From: Brevundimonas basaltis
GTDB lineage: Bacteria > Pseudomonadota > Alphaproteobacteria > Caulobacterales > Caulobacteraceae
Assembly (NCBI RefSeq): GCF_014202075.1
Contig: NZ_JACHFZ010000006.1
Span: 41,721-105,720 of the forward strand
Direction of reading: 5' to 3'
DNA length: 64,000 nt
Shown here: positions 27,269 to 36,285 of the stretch, piece by piece
Position numbering within the stretch: the first letter of the stretch is position 1
Layout of the letters: every line of letters begins with the position of its first letter
Program-made: the position numbers and the translations under genes
The notes under the pieces: model-generated
Seen by the model: only the letters and a program-made list of their open reading frames with translations
Databases searched by the model: none
Told to the model about the DNA's origin: nothing

Positions 27269-28411
27269 TTGCCCAGTTTCCATGAATTCTTCGCCGGCGG
27301 CGGCATGGTCCGGGCGGGGCTGGGTGACGGCTGGACCTGCCTGTTCGCCAATGATTTCGACGTCCGCAAGGGCTTCTCCTACCAGGCCAACTGGGGCGCG
27401 GGCGGCGAACTGACGGTCGGCGACATTCGCCGGATCGACGCGGCCGACCTGCCGGGCGAACCGGATCTGGTCTGGGGCAGCTTCCCTTGTCAGGACCTGT
27501 CGCTGGCGGGGGCCGGGGCGGGTCTTGGCGGCGAGCGGTCCGGCGCCTTCCACGCCTTCTGGGGCGTCATCCGCGGCCTGATCGAACAGGGCCGGGGGCC
27601 CCGGCTGGTGGCGGTCGAGAATGTCTGCGGGACCCTGACCTCGCGCGGCGGGCGTGATTTCGAGACCATCTGCCGGACCTTCGCCGATGCCGGCTATCGC
27701 TATGGGGCCCTCGTGATCAACGCGGACCTGTTCGTACCACAGAGCCGGCCGCGCCTGTTCGTGATCGGGGTGGCTGACGGGGTCGACGTCGCGCCGGAAC
27801 TGCTGTCTCCGGAACCGGTCGAACCGTTTCACACGCGGGCGATACGGCGGGCGGCGGCGACGCTGCCCGAAGCCGTTCGGGACCGGCTGCTGTGGTGGAA
27901 CCTGCCCACGCCGCCGCGCCGGACCGCGACCTTCGCCGACCTGATCGAGGATGAGCCCGACAGCGTCGGTTGGCACAACCAGGCCGAGACGAAACGACTG
28001 CTGGACCTGATGTCGCCGGTTAACGCCGCGAAGGTCGAGGCGGCCCGCCGCGCGGGGCGCCGCATGGTCGGCGGGGTCTATCGCCGCACACGGGTCGAGC
28101 ACGGAGAGAAGGTCCAGCGCGCCGAAGTGCGGTTTGACGACGTGGCCGGCTGTCTGCGCACTCCGGCCGGAGGGTCAAGCCGCCAGATCATCCTTGTTGT
28201 AGACGGTCCCCGCGTCCGGTCGCGGCTGGTCTCGGCGCGCGAGACGGCGCGGTTGATGGGTCTGCCGGAAACCTATGTCCTGCCCCGCAACTACAGCGAC
28301 GCCTATCACCTGACGGGCGACGGGGTCGCGGTTCCGGTGGTGCGCCATCTGGCCAGGCACCTGTTCCAGCCGCTGGCGGCGGCGCCGACGGTGTCGCGTG
28401 AGGCCGCCTGA
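27269..28411 (+). CDS. DNA (cytosine-5-)-methyltransferase, Dcm-like, solitary
   Basis: 380 residues with ordered C5-methyltransferase motifs: I FHEFFAGGGMVRAGL (residues 4-18), IV GSFPCQDLSLAG with catalytic Cys74, VI VAVENVCG (Glu117), VIII QSRPRLFVIGV (near 153), a target-recognition region (about 190-300), and IX/X (ARLMGLPETYVLP, TGDGVAVPVVRHLA). The start is TTG at 27269, 59 bases after tRNA-Val. No restriction endonuclease or specificity gene is adjacent, so this is an orphan methylase, either regulatory or a remnant. Composition is like its neighbours. Confidence 0.93.
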   Translation: MPSFHEFFAGGGMVRAGLGDGWTCLFANDFDVRKGFSYQANWGAGGELTVGDIRRIDAADLPGEPDLVWGSFPCQDLSLAGAGAGLGGERSGAFHAFWGVIRGLIEQGRGPRLVAVENVCGTLTSRGGRDFETICRTFADAGYRYGALVINADLFVPQSRPRLFVIGVADGVDVAPELLSPEPVEPFHTRAIRRAAATLPEAVRDRLLWWNLPTPPRRTATFADLIEDEPDSVGWHNQAETKRLLDLMSPVNAAKVEAARRAGRRMVGGVYRRTRVEHGEKVQRAEVRFDDVAGCLRTPAGGSSRQIILVVDGPRVRSRLVSARETARLMGLPETYVLPRNYSDAYHLTGDGVAVPVVRHLARHLFQPLAAAPTVSREAA

Positions 28412-28545
28412 GGCCCGGCCGTCGTGATCGCGACCCATGCCGGGGGCTCGGCCGCCCCGGCTTGATAGTAGGTCGCCTGCGGCGATGCGGGACCCAAAGG
28501 CGGCCGTGGCGGTTGTCCCATCATACATTGCGAGGAGAGACGACC

Positions 28546-28743
28546 ATGGAAACCCTGTCCGGAGCCGACGTCCCCCAGGCGCCGGCATTCGCCCCCGACC
28601 TGTCAGCCGCGCCGGTCGCAGACGACCAAGTGCAGCAATTGGCCCGAACCTTCGCCGTCACCCCCGAGGCGGCCCGGCTGGCGGTGGCGCGCGTCGGAAC
28701 CGATTTTCGCGCGCTGCAACGCGAGCTTGGAGGTCGTCGCTGA
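28546..28743 (+). CDS. Small DUF3606-like protein
   Basis: 65 residues from an ATG with GAGGAGAG just upstream. The C-terminal half, LARTFAVTPEAARLAVARVG followed by TDFRALQREL, resembles the helix-turn-helix-like core of DUF3606 (LARKFGVT..QLR.AV..VG). The N-terminal 30 residues are proline-rich and disordered. Its stop overlaps the start of the next small frame by one base. Confidence 0.7.
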   Translation: METLSGADVPQAPAFAPDLSAAPVADDQVQQLARTFAVTPEAARLAVARVGTDFRALQRELGGRR

Positions 28744-28931
28744 TGAGCACGCGCAATGGAATCGACCAGGGCCGATCGGTCCATGACAATGCAGGGTTGG
28801 GCCAGCACAGGGTCGGGGAGGCGGGCGCCCCGCCGCGACAGAAAACTGCGCGGCCCCCCTCGGCCGGCGGACCGGGCGCCGGCTCCGGCGACGACGCGGC
28901 GAATAGTGTAAAAACCGGGCGCGACGCCTGA
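28743..28931 (+). CDS. Hypothetical 62-residue protein, probably disordered
   Basis: An ATG at 28743 shares its A with the TGA of the preceding small gene, suggesting translational coupling. The product is Gly/Ala/Pro/Arg-rich without hydrophobic segments (GLGQHRVGEAGAPPRQKTAR) and shows no family. Support comes from position and coupling only; it may not be a gene. Confidence 0.4.
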   Translation: MSTRNGIDQGRSVHDNAGLGQHRVGEAGAPPRQKTARPPSAGGPGAGSGDDAANSVKTGRDA

Positions 28932-29145
28932 CACCGGGGCCGGACCGCGCTGGTCCGCCGGTCCCACCCCGCCGCGGCAACGGCTGGCTCCGTCCCGCTC
29001 CCCCTGCCCCGACGCCAATCATCGGCGCGCCCCGCTGAGGTTCGCCGGGATGTCGGGCGCCGAATCCCACCGCAACTCTTCCAAGGGCACTATGTCGGGC
29101 GCGCCTCATCTGGACCCGAGGCGCTGGCGCGGGCATTGGAGGCCC

Positions 29146-30534
29146 ATGACTTTTCCGACTCCCTCCCCCGCCGACTGGAAGGCGCTCGCCGAGAAGGGCC
29201 TGAAGGACCGGCCTATCGAGAGCCTCGTGCACCTGGATGCTGACGACCTGGCGGTGCGGCCGCTGTATGGGGCGGCGACCGGCGTGCAGCCGTTGTTCGC
29301 GCCGCGGCCGTCCGACGCCGACGGCCGGGCCTGGGACCTGCGCACCCTCGTCGAGGGTGATGACCCGGCGGCCGTCAATACGGCGCTTCTCGCTGATCTC
29401 GAGGGCGGCGCCGCCTCGGTAGTGCTGAGGGGCACCGTCCTGGCCGATTCCGAGCCGCTGTCGGCGGCGCTGGACGGGGTGGCGCTGGAACTGGCGGCGG
29501 TCGGCCTCGAGGCCGGGCTGGACGGCCCGGAGGCGGCCAATGCGCTCGCGGTGGCCGGCAAGGGCTCGCCGCGCGCCCGGCTGATGTTCCACATGGATCC
29601 GGTCTCGGCCTTCGCCGAGACCGGGGAGGCGCGGCGCTCGATGGAAGAGCATCTGGTGCTGGCCGCCAACACCGCCGCCCGGCACGCCGGCGCCTATCCC
29701 GAGGCGAGCTTTTTCCTCGCCGGCGGACGCGTCGTGCACGAGGCCGGGGGCTCGATCGGCCAGGAACTGGCCTTCGCCGCCGCCAACGCCGTGGCGCTGG
29801 TCAAGGCCGCCATCGATGCGGGCATGACAGCGGAGCAGGCGTTGAAGGGAACCGTGCTCGGCGTCGCCGTCGACCAGGCGTATTTCGACAGCCTCGCCAA
29901 GGTCCGCGCCCTGCGCCTGATCTGGCGTTCGCTCAGCCGCGCCTTCGGCGCCGAAACGCCCGCCGTCATCGAGGCGCGCTCGTCGCGGCGGATGCTGTCC
30001 GCGCGCGACCCGTGGCCCAATCTGCTCAGGCTGACGGCCGCCGGGTTCGCCGGAGCGGTCGGCGGCGCCGATGCGGTGGTGGTGGATGCCTTTTCCCGCT
30101 CCAACGGCCGTCCCGACGCCTTCGCCCGGCGTCAGGCGCGCAACACCCAGCTGGTGTTGATGGAAGAGGCCCACATCGGCCGGGTCGACGATCCGGCGGC
30201 GGGGTCGTGGTTCCTCGACCAGCGCACCCGAGAGCTGGCCGAGGCCGGCTGGGCCGAATTCCAGATGATCGAGGCCGAGGGCGGGATCGTCGAGGCTCTG
30301 CGCGGCCATGTGATCCAGCCGCGGGTGGCCCGCGCCCGGCAGTCGCTCGAGGCGGCGCTGTCCAACGGCGCGGCGCAGATGGTGGGCGTAACGAAATTCG
30401 TCGACGCCGATCCCCGTCCGGCCCCGGTCGAACCCGAGGCTTCGATCGTACCGGAGGGCGGCGGCGACGCCTGCGTGCCTCTGACCCCCATCCGCCTCGC
30501 CGCGCCCTTCGAAGCGAAGGAGGCCGGACGATGA
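29146..30534 (+). CDS. mutA: Methylmalonyl-CoA mutase, small (beta) subunit, lacking the C-terminal B12-like domain
   Basis: 462-residue non-catalytic partner of the adenosylcobalamin-dependent mutase. It aligns with the TIM-barrel part ([77 protein letters not shown]), then ends at [14 protein letters not shown]. Many MutA proteins go on into a degenerate cobalamin-binding domain for about 150 residues more; that domain is missing here. The ATG at 29146 follows GGAGG; an upstream ATG at 29050 is less likely. It overlaps mutB by ATGA. Confidence 0.92.
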   Translation: MTFPTPSPADWKALAEKGLKDRPIESLVHLDADDLAVRPLYGAATGVQPLFAPRPSDADGRAWDLRTLVEGDDPAAVNTALLADLEGGAASVVLRGTVLADSEPLSAALDGVALELAAVGLEAGLDGPEAANALAVAGKGSPRARLMFHMDPVSAFAETGEARRSMEEHLVLAANTAARHAGAYPEASFFLAGGRVVHEAGGSIGQELAFAAANAVALVKAAIDAGMTAEQALKGTVLGVAVDQAYFDSLAKVRALRLIWRSLSRAFGAETPAVIEARSSRRMLSARDPWPNLLRLTAAGFAGAVGGADAVVVDAFSRSNGRPDAFARRQARNTQLVLMEEAHIGRVDDPAAGSWFLDQRTRELAEAGWAEFQMIEAEGGIVEALRGHVIQPRVARARQSLEAALSNGAAQMVGVTKFVDADPRPAPVEPEASIVPEGGGDACVPLTPIRLAAPFEAKEAGR

Positions 30535-32672
30535 GCGCTCCCGACTTCTCCAAACTCGACCTCGACCTGTCGCCAACCGGCGCCGGCCCCGACCGCGAGG
30601 CCTGGAAGACCCCCGAAGGCCTGACTATCGCTGCGTCCTACGGCGCTCCGGCGATCGAGGGCCTCGACTTCATCCATGGCCTGCCGGGCATCGCGCCCTA
30701 TCATCGCGGCCCTTATCCGACCATGTACGCCTCCAATCCGTGGACGATCCGTCAGTACGCCGGCTTCTCGACGGCGACGGAGTCCAACGCCTTCTATCGC
30801 CGCAACCTCGCCGCCGGTCAGAAGGGCCTGTCGATCGCCTTCGATCTGGCGACGCACCGGGGCTATGACAGCGACCACCCGCGGGTGAAGGGCGATGTCG
30901 GCATGGCCGGTGTGGCCATCGACAGCATCTACGACATGCGCACCCTGTTCGACGGCATCCCGCTGGACCAGATGTCGGTGTCGATGACCATGAACGGCGC
31001 GGTTCTGCCGGTGCTGGCGCTCTACATCGTCGCGGCCGAGGAGCAGGGGGTCGCCCACAAGGACCTGACCGGGACCATCCAGAACGACATCCTCAAGGAG
31101 TTCATGGTCCGCAACACCTACATCTACCCGCCCGAGCCGAGCATGCGGATCATCTCGGACATCTTCGCCTGGACCGCCGAACACGCGCCGAAATTCAACT
31201 CGATTTCGATCAGCGGCTATCACATGCAGGAGGCCGGGGCCTCGGCCGACCTCGAGCTGGCCTACACCCTCGCCGACGGCGTCGAATACATGAAAGCGGG
31301 CGTCGCGGCCGGCATGCCGATCGACCGGTTCGCGCCCCGGCTCAGCTTCTTCTGGGCCATCGGCATGAACTATTTCATGGAGGTGGCCAAGCTGCGCGCC
31401 GGTCGCCTGCTTTGGGCCGAGGCGGTGTCGAAATTCGGCGCGACCAATCCGAAATCGCTGTCGCTGCGCGCCCATTGCCAGACCTCCGGCTGGTCGCTGG
31501 CGGCCCAGGACGTGTTCAACAACGTCAGCCGGACCATGGTCGAGGCTATGGCCGCCGCGGGGGGGCAGACCCAGAGCCTGCACACCAACAGCCTCGACGA
31601 GGCCCTCGCCCTGCCGACCGATTTCTCGGCCCGCATCGCCCGCAACACCCAGCTACTGCTGCAGATGGAGACCGGCCTGACCCGGGTCATCGACCCGTGG
31701 GGCGGCAGCTTCTACGTCGAACGCCTGACCCACGAACTGGCCGAAAAGGCGCGCGTCCACATGGCCGAGGTCGAGGCTTTGGGCGGCATGGCCAAGGCCA
31801 TTGAGGCCGGGCTGCCCAAGCTGCGCATCGAGGAATCGGCGGCGAAGACCCAGGCCCGGATCGACACCGGCCAGCAGACCGTGGTGGGGGTGAACAAATA
31901 CCTCGCCGACCACGTCGACGACATTCCGGTGCTCAAGGTCGACAACGCCGCCGTGCTGGCGACCCAGATCGACAAGTTGAAGCGGCTTCGGGCCGAGCGC
32001 GACGAGGCGAAGACGCAGGCTGCGCTGGACGCCCTGACGGCGGGTGCGAAGGGCAACGCCAACCTGCTGCAGCTTTCTGTCGAGGCGGCCCGTGCCTACG
32101 CGACGGTCGGCGAGATTTCCGACGCTCTGGAAGCCGCCTTCGGTCGCCATGCCGCCTCGGTGAAGACCGTGTCCGGTGTATACGCCCGGGAGGCCGGCGA
32201 TGACCCGAAGATCGCCCGCGCCCGCGGCATGGTCGCCGCCTTCGTCGAGAATGACGGCGGCCCGCCGCGCGTGCTGATCGCCAAACTGGGTCAGGACGGC
32301 CACGACCGCGGCCAGAAGGTCATCGCCACCGCCTATGGCGACCTCGGCTTCGAGGCGACCGCCGGCGCATTGTTCCAGACCCCGGCCGAGGCGGCGAAGG
32401 AGGCGGTCGAGCGCGGCGTCCACGCCGTTGGAGCGTCGTCGCTGGCCGCCGGCCATCTGACCCTGGTGCCTGAGCTGAAGGCCGAACTGGAGAAGCTGGG
32501 CCGGCCCGACATCATGATCGTGGTCGGAGGGGTCATTCCGCCGTCAGACGTCCAGACCCTGATCGACATGGGGGCGGCCGCGGTCTACCCGCCCGGCTCG
32601 GTCATCGCCGACACCGCCATCGACCTGATCGACAAGCTCAACCGGCGCCTCGGCTACGCCCAGAAGGCCTGA
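30531..32672 (+). CDS. mutB: Methylmalonyl-CoA mutase, large (alpha) catalytic subunit
   Basis: 713-residue catalytic subunit converting methylmalonyl-CoA to succinyl-CoA. The TIM barrel carries [40 protein letters not shown] and [20 protein letters not shown]. The C-terminal domain has the base-off cobalamin motif [20 protein letters not shown] with His as lower ligand, then [13 protein letters not shown] and VVGGVIPP. Operon with mutA through an ATGA overlap. The chaperone meaB and the epimerase are not adjacent. Completes propionyl-CoA disposal from branched-chain amino acids. Confidence 0.97.
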   Translation: MSAPDFSKLDLDLSPTGAGPDREAWKTPEGLTIAASYGAPAIEGLDFIHGLPGIAPYHRGPYPTMYASNPWTIRQYAGFSTATESNAFYRRNLAAGQKGLSIAFDLATHRGYDSDHPRVKGDVGMAGVAIDSIYDMRTLFDGIPLDQMSVSMTMNGAVLPVLALYIVAAEEQGVAHKDLTGTIQNDILKEFMVRNTYIYPPEPSMRIISDIFAWTAEHAPKFNSISISGYHMQEAGASADLELAYTLADGVEYMKAGVAAGMPIDRFAPRLSFFWAIGMNYFMEVAKLRAGRLLWAEAVSKFGATNPKSLSLRAHCQTSGWSLAAQDVFNNVSRTMVEAMAAAGGQTQSLHTNSLDEALALPTDFSARIARNTQLLLQMETGLTRVIDPWGGSFYVERLTHELAEKARVHMAEVEALGGMAKAIEAGLPKLRIEESAAKTQARIDTGQQTVVGVNKYLADHVDDIPVLKVDNAAVLATQIDKLKRLRAERDEAKTQAALDALTAGAKGNANLLQLSVEAARAYATVGEISDALEAAFGRHAASVKTVSGVYAREAGDDPKIARARGMVAAFVENDGGPPRVLIAKLGQDGHDRGQKVIATAYGDLGFEATAGALFQTPAEAAKEAVERGVHAVGASSLAAGHLTLVPELKAELEKLGRPDIMIVVGGVIPPSDVQTLIDMGAAAVYPPGSVIADTAIDLIDKLNRRLGYAQKA

Positions 32673-32675
32673 GTA

Positions 32676-33092
32676 TCAGGGACGGTGGGCGTCCGGCAGG
32701 GCGGCGATCTCTGCCTCGGTCAACACGCGGCTGACGCGCGCGCGGCAGCTTCTGACCGGGGCGGAGGAGGCGGGCAGGGTGATCCGCGCCCAGTCGCCGG
32801 TGCAGATGCGGCCGCCGGCCAGTCCGCCGACGTCCGGCGTGATCGCCAGCCGGTGGGTGAAATCCAGATCCGTGCAGCCGCCCGACGAGTTCAGTTCGAA
32901 AACCTGGTTGCGGATGGACCGGATGTAGAGCTGGCCGACGCCTCCGGCCCGGAAATTGCGCACCTGGTCGCCGTAGAAGCACTGGTGTTCCGGACCGGCG
33001 GCGGCGGGCATCCCCATGCCTCCGTTCGGCGCGCACGAGGCGGTCAGGGCGACAGCCGCGGTGACGGCGGGGTAGGTCAACAAGCGGGTCAT
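32676..33092 (-). CDS. DUF6491-like lipoprotein
   Basis: 138 residues with a lipoprotein signal (MTRLLTYPAVTAAVALTASC, lipobox LTAS-C). The mature part has four further cysteines in the order EHQCFYGDQVRNFRAG, GGCTDLDFTHRLAI, GGRICTGDWARITL and PVRSCRARVSRVL, a pattern of small Caulobacterales lipoproteins assigned, as far as I recall, to DUF6491. Function unknown. Convergent with mutB, with 3 bases between the stops. Confidence 0.78.
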   Translation of the reverse strand: MTRLLTYPAVTAAVALTASCAPNGGMGMPAAAGPEHQCFYGDQVRNFRAGGVGQLYIRSIRNQVFELNSSGGCTDLDFTHRLAITPDVGGLAGGRICTGDWARITLPASSAPVRSCRARVSRVLTEAEIAALPDAHRP

Positions 33093-33131
33093 GTTCGGTC
33101 TCCGGATCTCTGATTGCGGCCCCGTCCGATG

Positions 33132-34937
33132 TTAACCGTCTGCTTCCTGCGAAGGTTGCGCAAGGGGGCCGCGTCCCGGGAACCGCCCCGGTGCGACGCG
33201 TGCCGCCAGAGGCGCGGGAAGCGGCGATGGCGTCCCGGTCGCCAGCGCCGCGACATGTTCAGCCAGCAGCGGCGCCACGCAGAAGCCGCGCGAGCCGAGT
33301 CCTGTCAGGGCGAACAGCCCCGGGGCCAGTCGTCCAGCCAACGGGAGGCGGTCCGGGGTGGTGGCGCGAATGGCGGCCCGGCTGCGAATGCCCCCCGCTG
33401 CCGCGACGCGCGCCGCCAACCCCGGGAGGCGAGCGCCCAGAGTGTCCAGGTTGCGTGCGCTGGCGTTTTCCGTGACGTCGACCGCCGTCTCGCCCCGCTC
33501 GTGCGTGGCCCCGAACAGCAGGCCGTTCTCCGTCGGAGCGGCGTAGCCCCCCCACGCCGCGGCGGGGCTGGTGACCCCGACCATCCACTCGGCCTGTCCC
33601 CGCACCGGCGCCAGGGGCAGGGTCGGCTGCAGCGCCGCCGCGCCCCAACCGCTGGCTGCGACAACGACCTCCGTTTCGAGGATGTCGCCGCCGGCCGCAT
33701 CGAGCAGCCGCCACCCCCCCGCCGTCGGCTCGATGCGGTCGACCCGCGCGGTGACGAGGTCCGCCCCGCCGAGCCAGGTCTGGAGCACCGCGGCCGGGTT
33801 CAGCGCCATGGCGTCCGCCATGAGCAGGCCCCCGGTGTCGACCGCCTCGCCCAGCCGCGCCGTGCAGCCGGCGGCGTCCAGCGGCGTCATCGCGCCCTCC
33901 GGCCAGAGGTCCTGCGCCGCCACCTTGGCGAAGCGCCCGGCGTCGCGCGGCGTCTGCTCGAGTTGCAGAACGCCATCGGCGATGATCGCGCCCGGAACGG
34001 CGGCGTAAAGAGCGCGGGCCCGGGACAACGCCTGGGCGTGCAGGGCCGCGATGCCGACATCTCCTGCGTCCAGCCGCGGCGTGACCAGGGCCGATGGAAA
34101 GCCCGAGCCGCCCTCCCCGGCCGCTGTCTCCTCGATCACGGTGCAGGTCAGGCCGAGGGCCGTGAAGGCTTTGGCTAGGGCAGCGCCCGCAATGCCCGCG
34201 CCGATGATGGCGACAGCGGGAGACGTCGATGGTTCAGGCTTGCCGGGGAGATGCGCTTCCAGCCGCTCGCGCTTGCGGCCGTGACCGGGGCGCTTCTCCA
34301 CCACGAAGCCGCGCGCCGCCAGCCCGCGCCGCACCGCCCCCGCGACGGTGAAGGTGGCGACCCGCGCCCCCGGCGCCGATCGGGCGGCGACGCCATCCAG
34401 CACCGCGTCCGACCACATCCCCGGATTGGCCGCCGGGGCGAAGCCGTCGAGGAACCAGGCGTCGGCGCGTCCGGACCATTGCGCCAGGGCCTGGGCCGCC
34501 TCGCATACGGCGAGGTCGAGCGTGGCGTTGAAAGCCGGCAGGTCGAGGCGGTGGAAACCGGACGCCGCCGCAGGCCAGGCGTCCAGCAGGGCGTGCGCGG
34601 GTTCGGTCAGTTCCGGCCAGGTTCCGAGGGCCCGGGCGGCCTCGTCGCGGGCCAGTGGGAACCCTTCGACCGAAAAGATATGCAACCACCCCCCCGGGGG
34701 GGCCTCGCGCCGCCACAGATCCAGCAGGACGGCGATGTTCAGTCCGCTGCCGAAGCCCAACTCGGCGACGGTGAAGCGGGCGCGACCGCGCCACGCCTCC
34801 GGCAGACCGCAGCCGTTGAGGAATACCGCCCGGCTTTCGGCCAGACCGTCCTCGCGCGAGAAATAGACATCGTCGAACCGGCCGGATCGCGGGGCGCCGT
34901 CCTCGGTCCAGATCAGCCGGGGCGAGCGGTCAGTCAT
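33132..34937 (-). CDS. mnmC: Bifunctional tRNA wobble-uridine methyltransferase/FAD oxidoreductase MnmC
   Basis: 601 residues. The N-terminal domain (1-235) is the methyltransferase MnmC2 (RFDDVYFSREDGLAESRAVF, FTVAELGFGSGLNIAVLLDL, WFLDGFAPAANPGMW). The C-terminal domain (from about 250) is the FAD-dependent MnmC1 with VAIIGAGIAGAALAKAF and the closing GLGSRGFCVAPLLAEHVA. Together they turn cmnm5s2U34 into mnm5s2U34 in tRNAs. Length is slightly below that of E. coli. ATG at 34937. Confidence 0.94.
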   Translation of the reverse strand: MTDRSPRLIWTEDGAPRSGRFDDVYFSREDGLAESRAVFLNGCGLPEAWRGRARFTVAELGFGSGLNIAVLLDLWRREAPPGGWLHIFSVEGFPLARDEAARALGTWPELTEPAHALLDAWPAAASGFHRLDLPAFNATLDLAVCEAAQALAQWSGRADAWFLDGFAPAANPGMWSDAVLDGVAARSAPGARVATFTVAGAVRRGLAARGFVVEKRPGHGRKRERLEAHLPGKPEPSTSPAVAIIGAGIAGAALAKAFTALGLTCTVIEETAAGEGGSGFPSALVTPRLDAGDVGIAALHAQALSRARALYAAVPGAIIADGVLQLEQTPRDAGRFAKVAAQDLWPEGAMTPLDAAGCTARLGEAVDTGGLLMADAMALNPAAVLQTWLGGADLVTARVDRIEPTAGGWRLLDAAGGDILETEVVVAASGWGAAALQPTLPLAPVRGQAEWMVGVTSPAAAWGGYAAPTENGLLFGATHERGETAVDVTENASARNLDTLGARLPGLAARVAAAGGIRSRAAIRATTPDRLPLAGRLAPGLFALTGLGSRGFCVAPLLAEHVAALATGTPSPLPAPLAARVAPGRFPGRGPLAQPSQEADG

Positions 34938-34969
34938 CGCTCAGGCCTTGCCCTGAATGCTGTCCAACG

Positions 34970-34997
34970 AAAAGGGGCCGCCCCGCAGGACGGCCCC
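34970..34997 (-). terminator. Intrinsic terminator after the first small lipoprotein gene
   Basis: Reading the minus strand, GGGGCCG (34997-34991) and CGGCCCC (34980-34974) form the stem, followed by TTTTCG. It lies just after the stop at 35023 and just before mnmC. Confidence 0.75.
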
Positions 34998-35022
34998 GAC
35001 GGCTTGTTTGTTTCGTCCGGGG

Positions 35023-35283
35023 TCAGTGACCCTCGACGGGCGTGGTCGGCGCGGTCGCGGGCTCGGTGGTCTGGGCGGCGGCCGAGGCCTCGGCGGCTTC
35101 GGCGGCCGCCTTGGCGTCCGCGGCGGTCTGCTCGAGGGTCGCGTCGACCGCGGCGGGATCGGCCACGCCGGAAGCTTCTGCGGCTTCGGACGCAGCGTCG
35201 GGGGCGGTGTCTTCGGACTTGTCGCCGCAGGCGGCGAGCGTCAGGGCGGCGGCCGAGGCGGCGATCAGGGCAGCGATGCGCAT
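35023..35283 (-). CDS. Small alanine-rich lipoprotein 1
   Basis: 86 residues: signal and lipobox (MRIAALIAASAAALTLAAC, cysteine at 19) followed by an acidic, Ala/Glu/Thr-rich, probably disordered tail (DKSEDTAPDAASEAAEASG, then helical AAADAKAAAEAAEASAAAQ). It shares its first 19 residues almost exactly with the next gene upstream (35465-35686), so the two are paralogues. The start is chosen at the signal peptide; the open frame to 35454 is not credible. It has its own terminator. Confidence 0.78.
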   Translation of the reverse strand: MRIAALIAASAAALTLAACGDKSEDTAPDAASEAAEASGVADPAAVDATLEQTAADAKAAAEAAEASAAAQTTEPATAPTTPVEGH

Positions 35284-35399
35284 GGGGATATCCTTCGTTC
35301 GGTCGGACGACAGTGTCCCGGAACCCGAGATACCGACGCCGGCGGCGGGGCCGCAAGTGAATTTGCCGAAAGGGGTTGGGGTCAGCCCCTCACGCAACG

Positions 35400-35429
35400 A
35401 AAAAGGGCCGCCCGAGAGGGCGACCCTTT
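35400..35429 (-). terminator. Intrinsic terminator after the second small lipoprotein gene
   Basis: On the minus strand AAAGGGTCGCCC and GGGCGGCCCTTT pair around a TCTC loop and run into TTTTT (35404-35400). Strong GC stem with flanking A/T pairs. Confidence 0.8.
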
Positions 35430-35464
35430 CCGAACGAACCCGAAGGTTCGTCAATCCGTCACGC

Positions 35465-35686
35465 TTAGTGAGCGGCTTCCGTGGCCGGGGCTTCAGCCGG
35501 GGCCACAGCGGCGTCGGCGGCCGGGGCTTCGGCGGTGGCGTCGGCGGCCGGGGCCATGGCGGCGTCAGCAGCCGGGGCTTCGACGGTGGCTTCGGCGGCC
35601 GGGGCTTCTTCGGTGGTCTCGGCGGGCTGGCAGGCGGCCAGGGCGAGGGCGGCGGCCGAAGCGGCGATCAGGGCGGTGATGCGCAT
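35465..35686 (-). CDS. Small alanine-rich lipoprotein 2
   Basis: 73 residues: lipoprotein signal MRITALIAASAAALALAAC, then QPAETTEEAPAAEATVEAP and imperfect repeats of the type (A/V)EAPAADA(A/T), found about four times up to the end. The repeated DNA unit gccggggcttc... over 35490-35620 shows recent internal duplication. Paralogue of the gene at 35023-35283. Probably an inner- or outer-membrane-anchored disordered protein; function unknown. Confidence 0.75.
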   Translation of the reverse strand: MRITALIAASAAALALAACQPAETTEEAPAAEATVEAPAADAAMAPAADATAEAPAADAAVAPAEAPATEAAH

Positions 35687-35850
35687 AGTGTTTCTTCCTT
35701 CAGAAGGGTCATACGAGGGCATGAATCCTCGCAGTCCCGAGATAACGACTTCGTGAGCGGATACGCAAGCGAATTCTCACGGGTTCGTGAACACCCGTCA
35801 TCGGATGAGCGACGGGGGCTGTCGTGCAGCCCCGTTCCAACCCGAATCCC

Positions 35851-36147
35851 CTACATCGGCGGCGGGGAAGAGGTCGCCGGCGAGGTCGAGCCGTTGGGCT
35901 CGGGTGGCAGGGTGGGCGGGGTCTTTGCAGGCGGGATGTGACCGTTGTCGGGATTGGCCGGCGCGACGCCCTCGGGCGTGGCGCCCATCCCGTCCGATGG
36001 CGCCATGGTTCCCTCCGTTGCGGGCGCGGCGGCCGAGGTTTCGGCGCCCGTCGCGGCCGCGTCGTCCGCTGTTTCGTCCGCGGCGGGGGCGCAAGCGGCC
36101 AGCGCCAGCGCGCCCAGGGCAGCCGTGGTGAGGATTATGAGCTTCAT
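35851..36147 (-). CDS. Small alanine-rich lipoprotein 3
   Basis: 98 residues: signal and lipobox MKLIILTTAALGALALAAC, then an Ala/Thr/Asp-rich tail (APAADETADDAAATGAETSA) and a proline-rich end (KTPPTLPPEPNG). The start at 36147 is set by the signal peptide; the frame upstream to 36195 lacks support. Same architecture as the two genes downstream, although the signal sequence has diverged. A hairpin without a T-tract lies at 35812-35835. Confidence 0.72.
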   Translation of the reverse strand: MKLIILTTAALGALALAACAPAADETADDAAATGAETSAAAPATEGTMAPSDGMGATPEGVAPANPDNGHIPPAKTPPTLPPEPNGSTSPATSSPPPM

Positions 36148-36285
36148 GGCGGGTCTCCGAATGATCGCCCGGGCGAAGAAGCCGCCCGCTCCCACGATCG
36201 GTCCGAAGGAAACCAGTGAGGCCGCCGGCTGTTCCCGGTCGCGTTATCCCCGGTGATACGCCGTGATGGGGCCGTGTCTTCGGGG

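Noticed and set aside
30012..30530. Upstream extension of the methylmalonyl-CoA mutase large subunit frame
   Set aside because: The 173 extra residues are an out-of-frame shadow of mutA; the ATG at 30531 with the ATGA overlap gives the family N-terminus.
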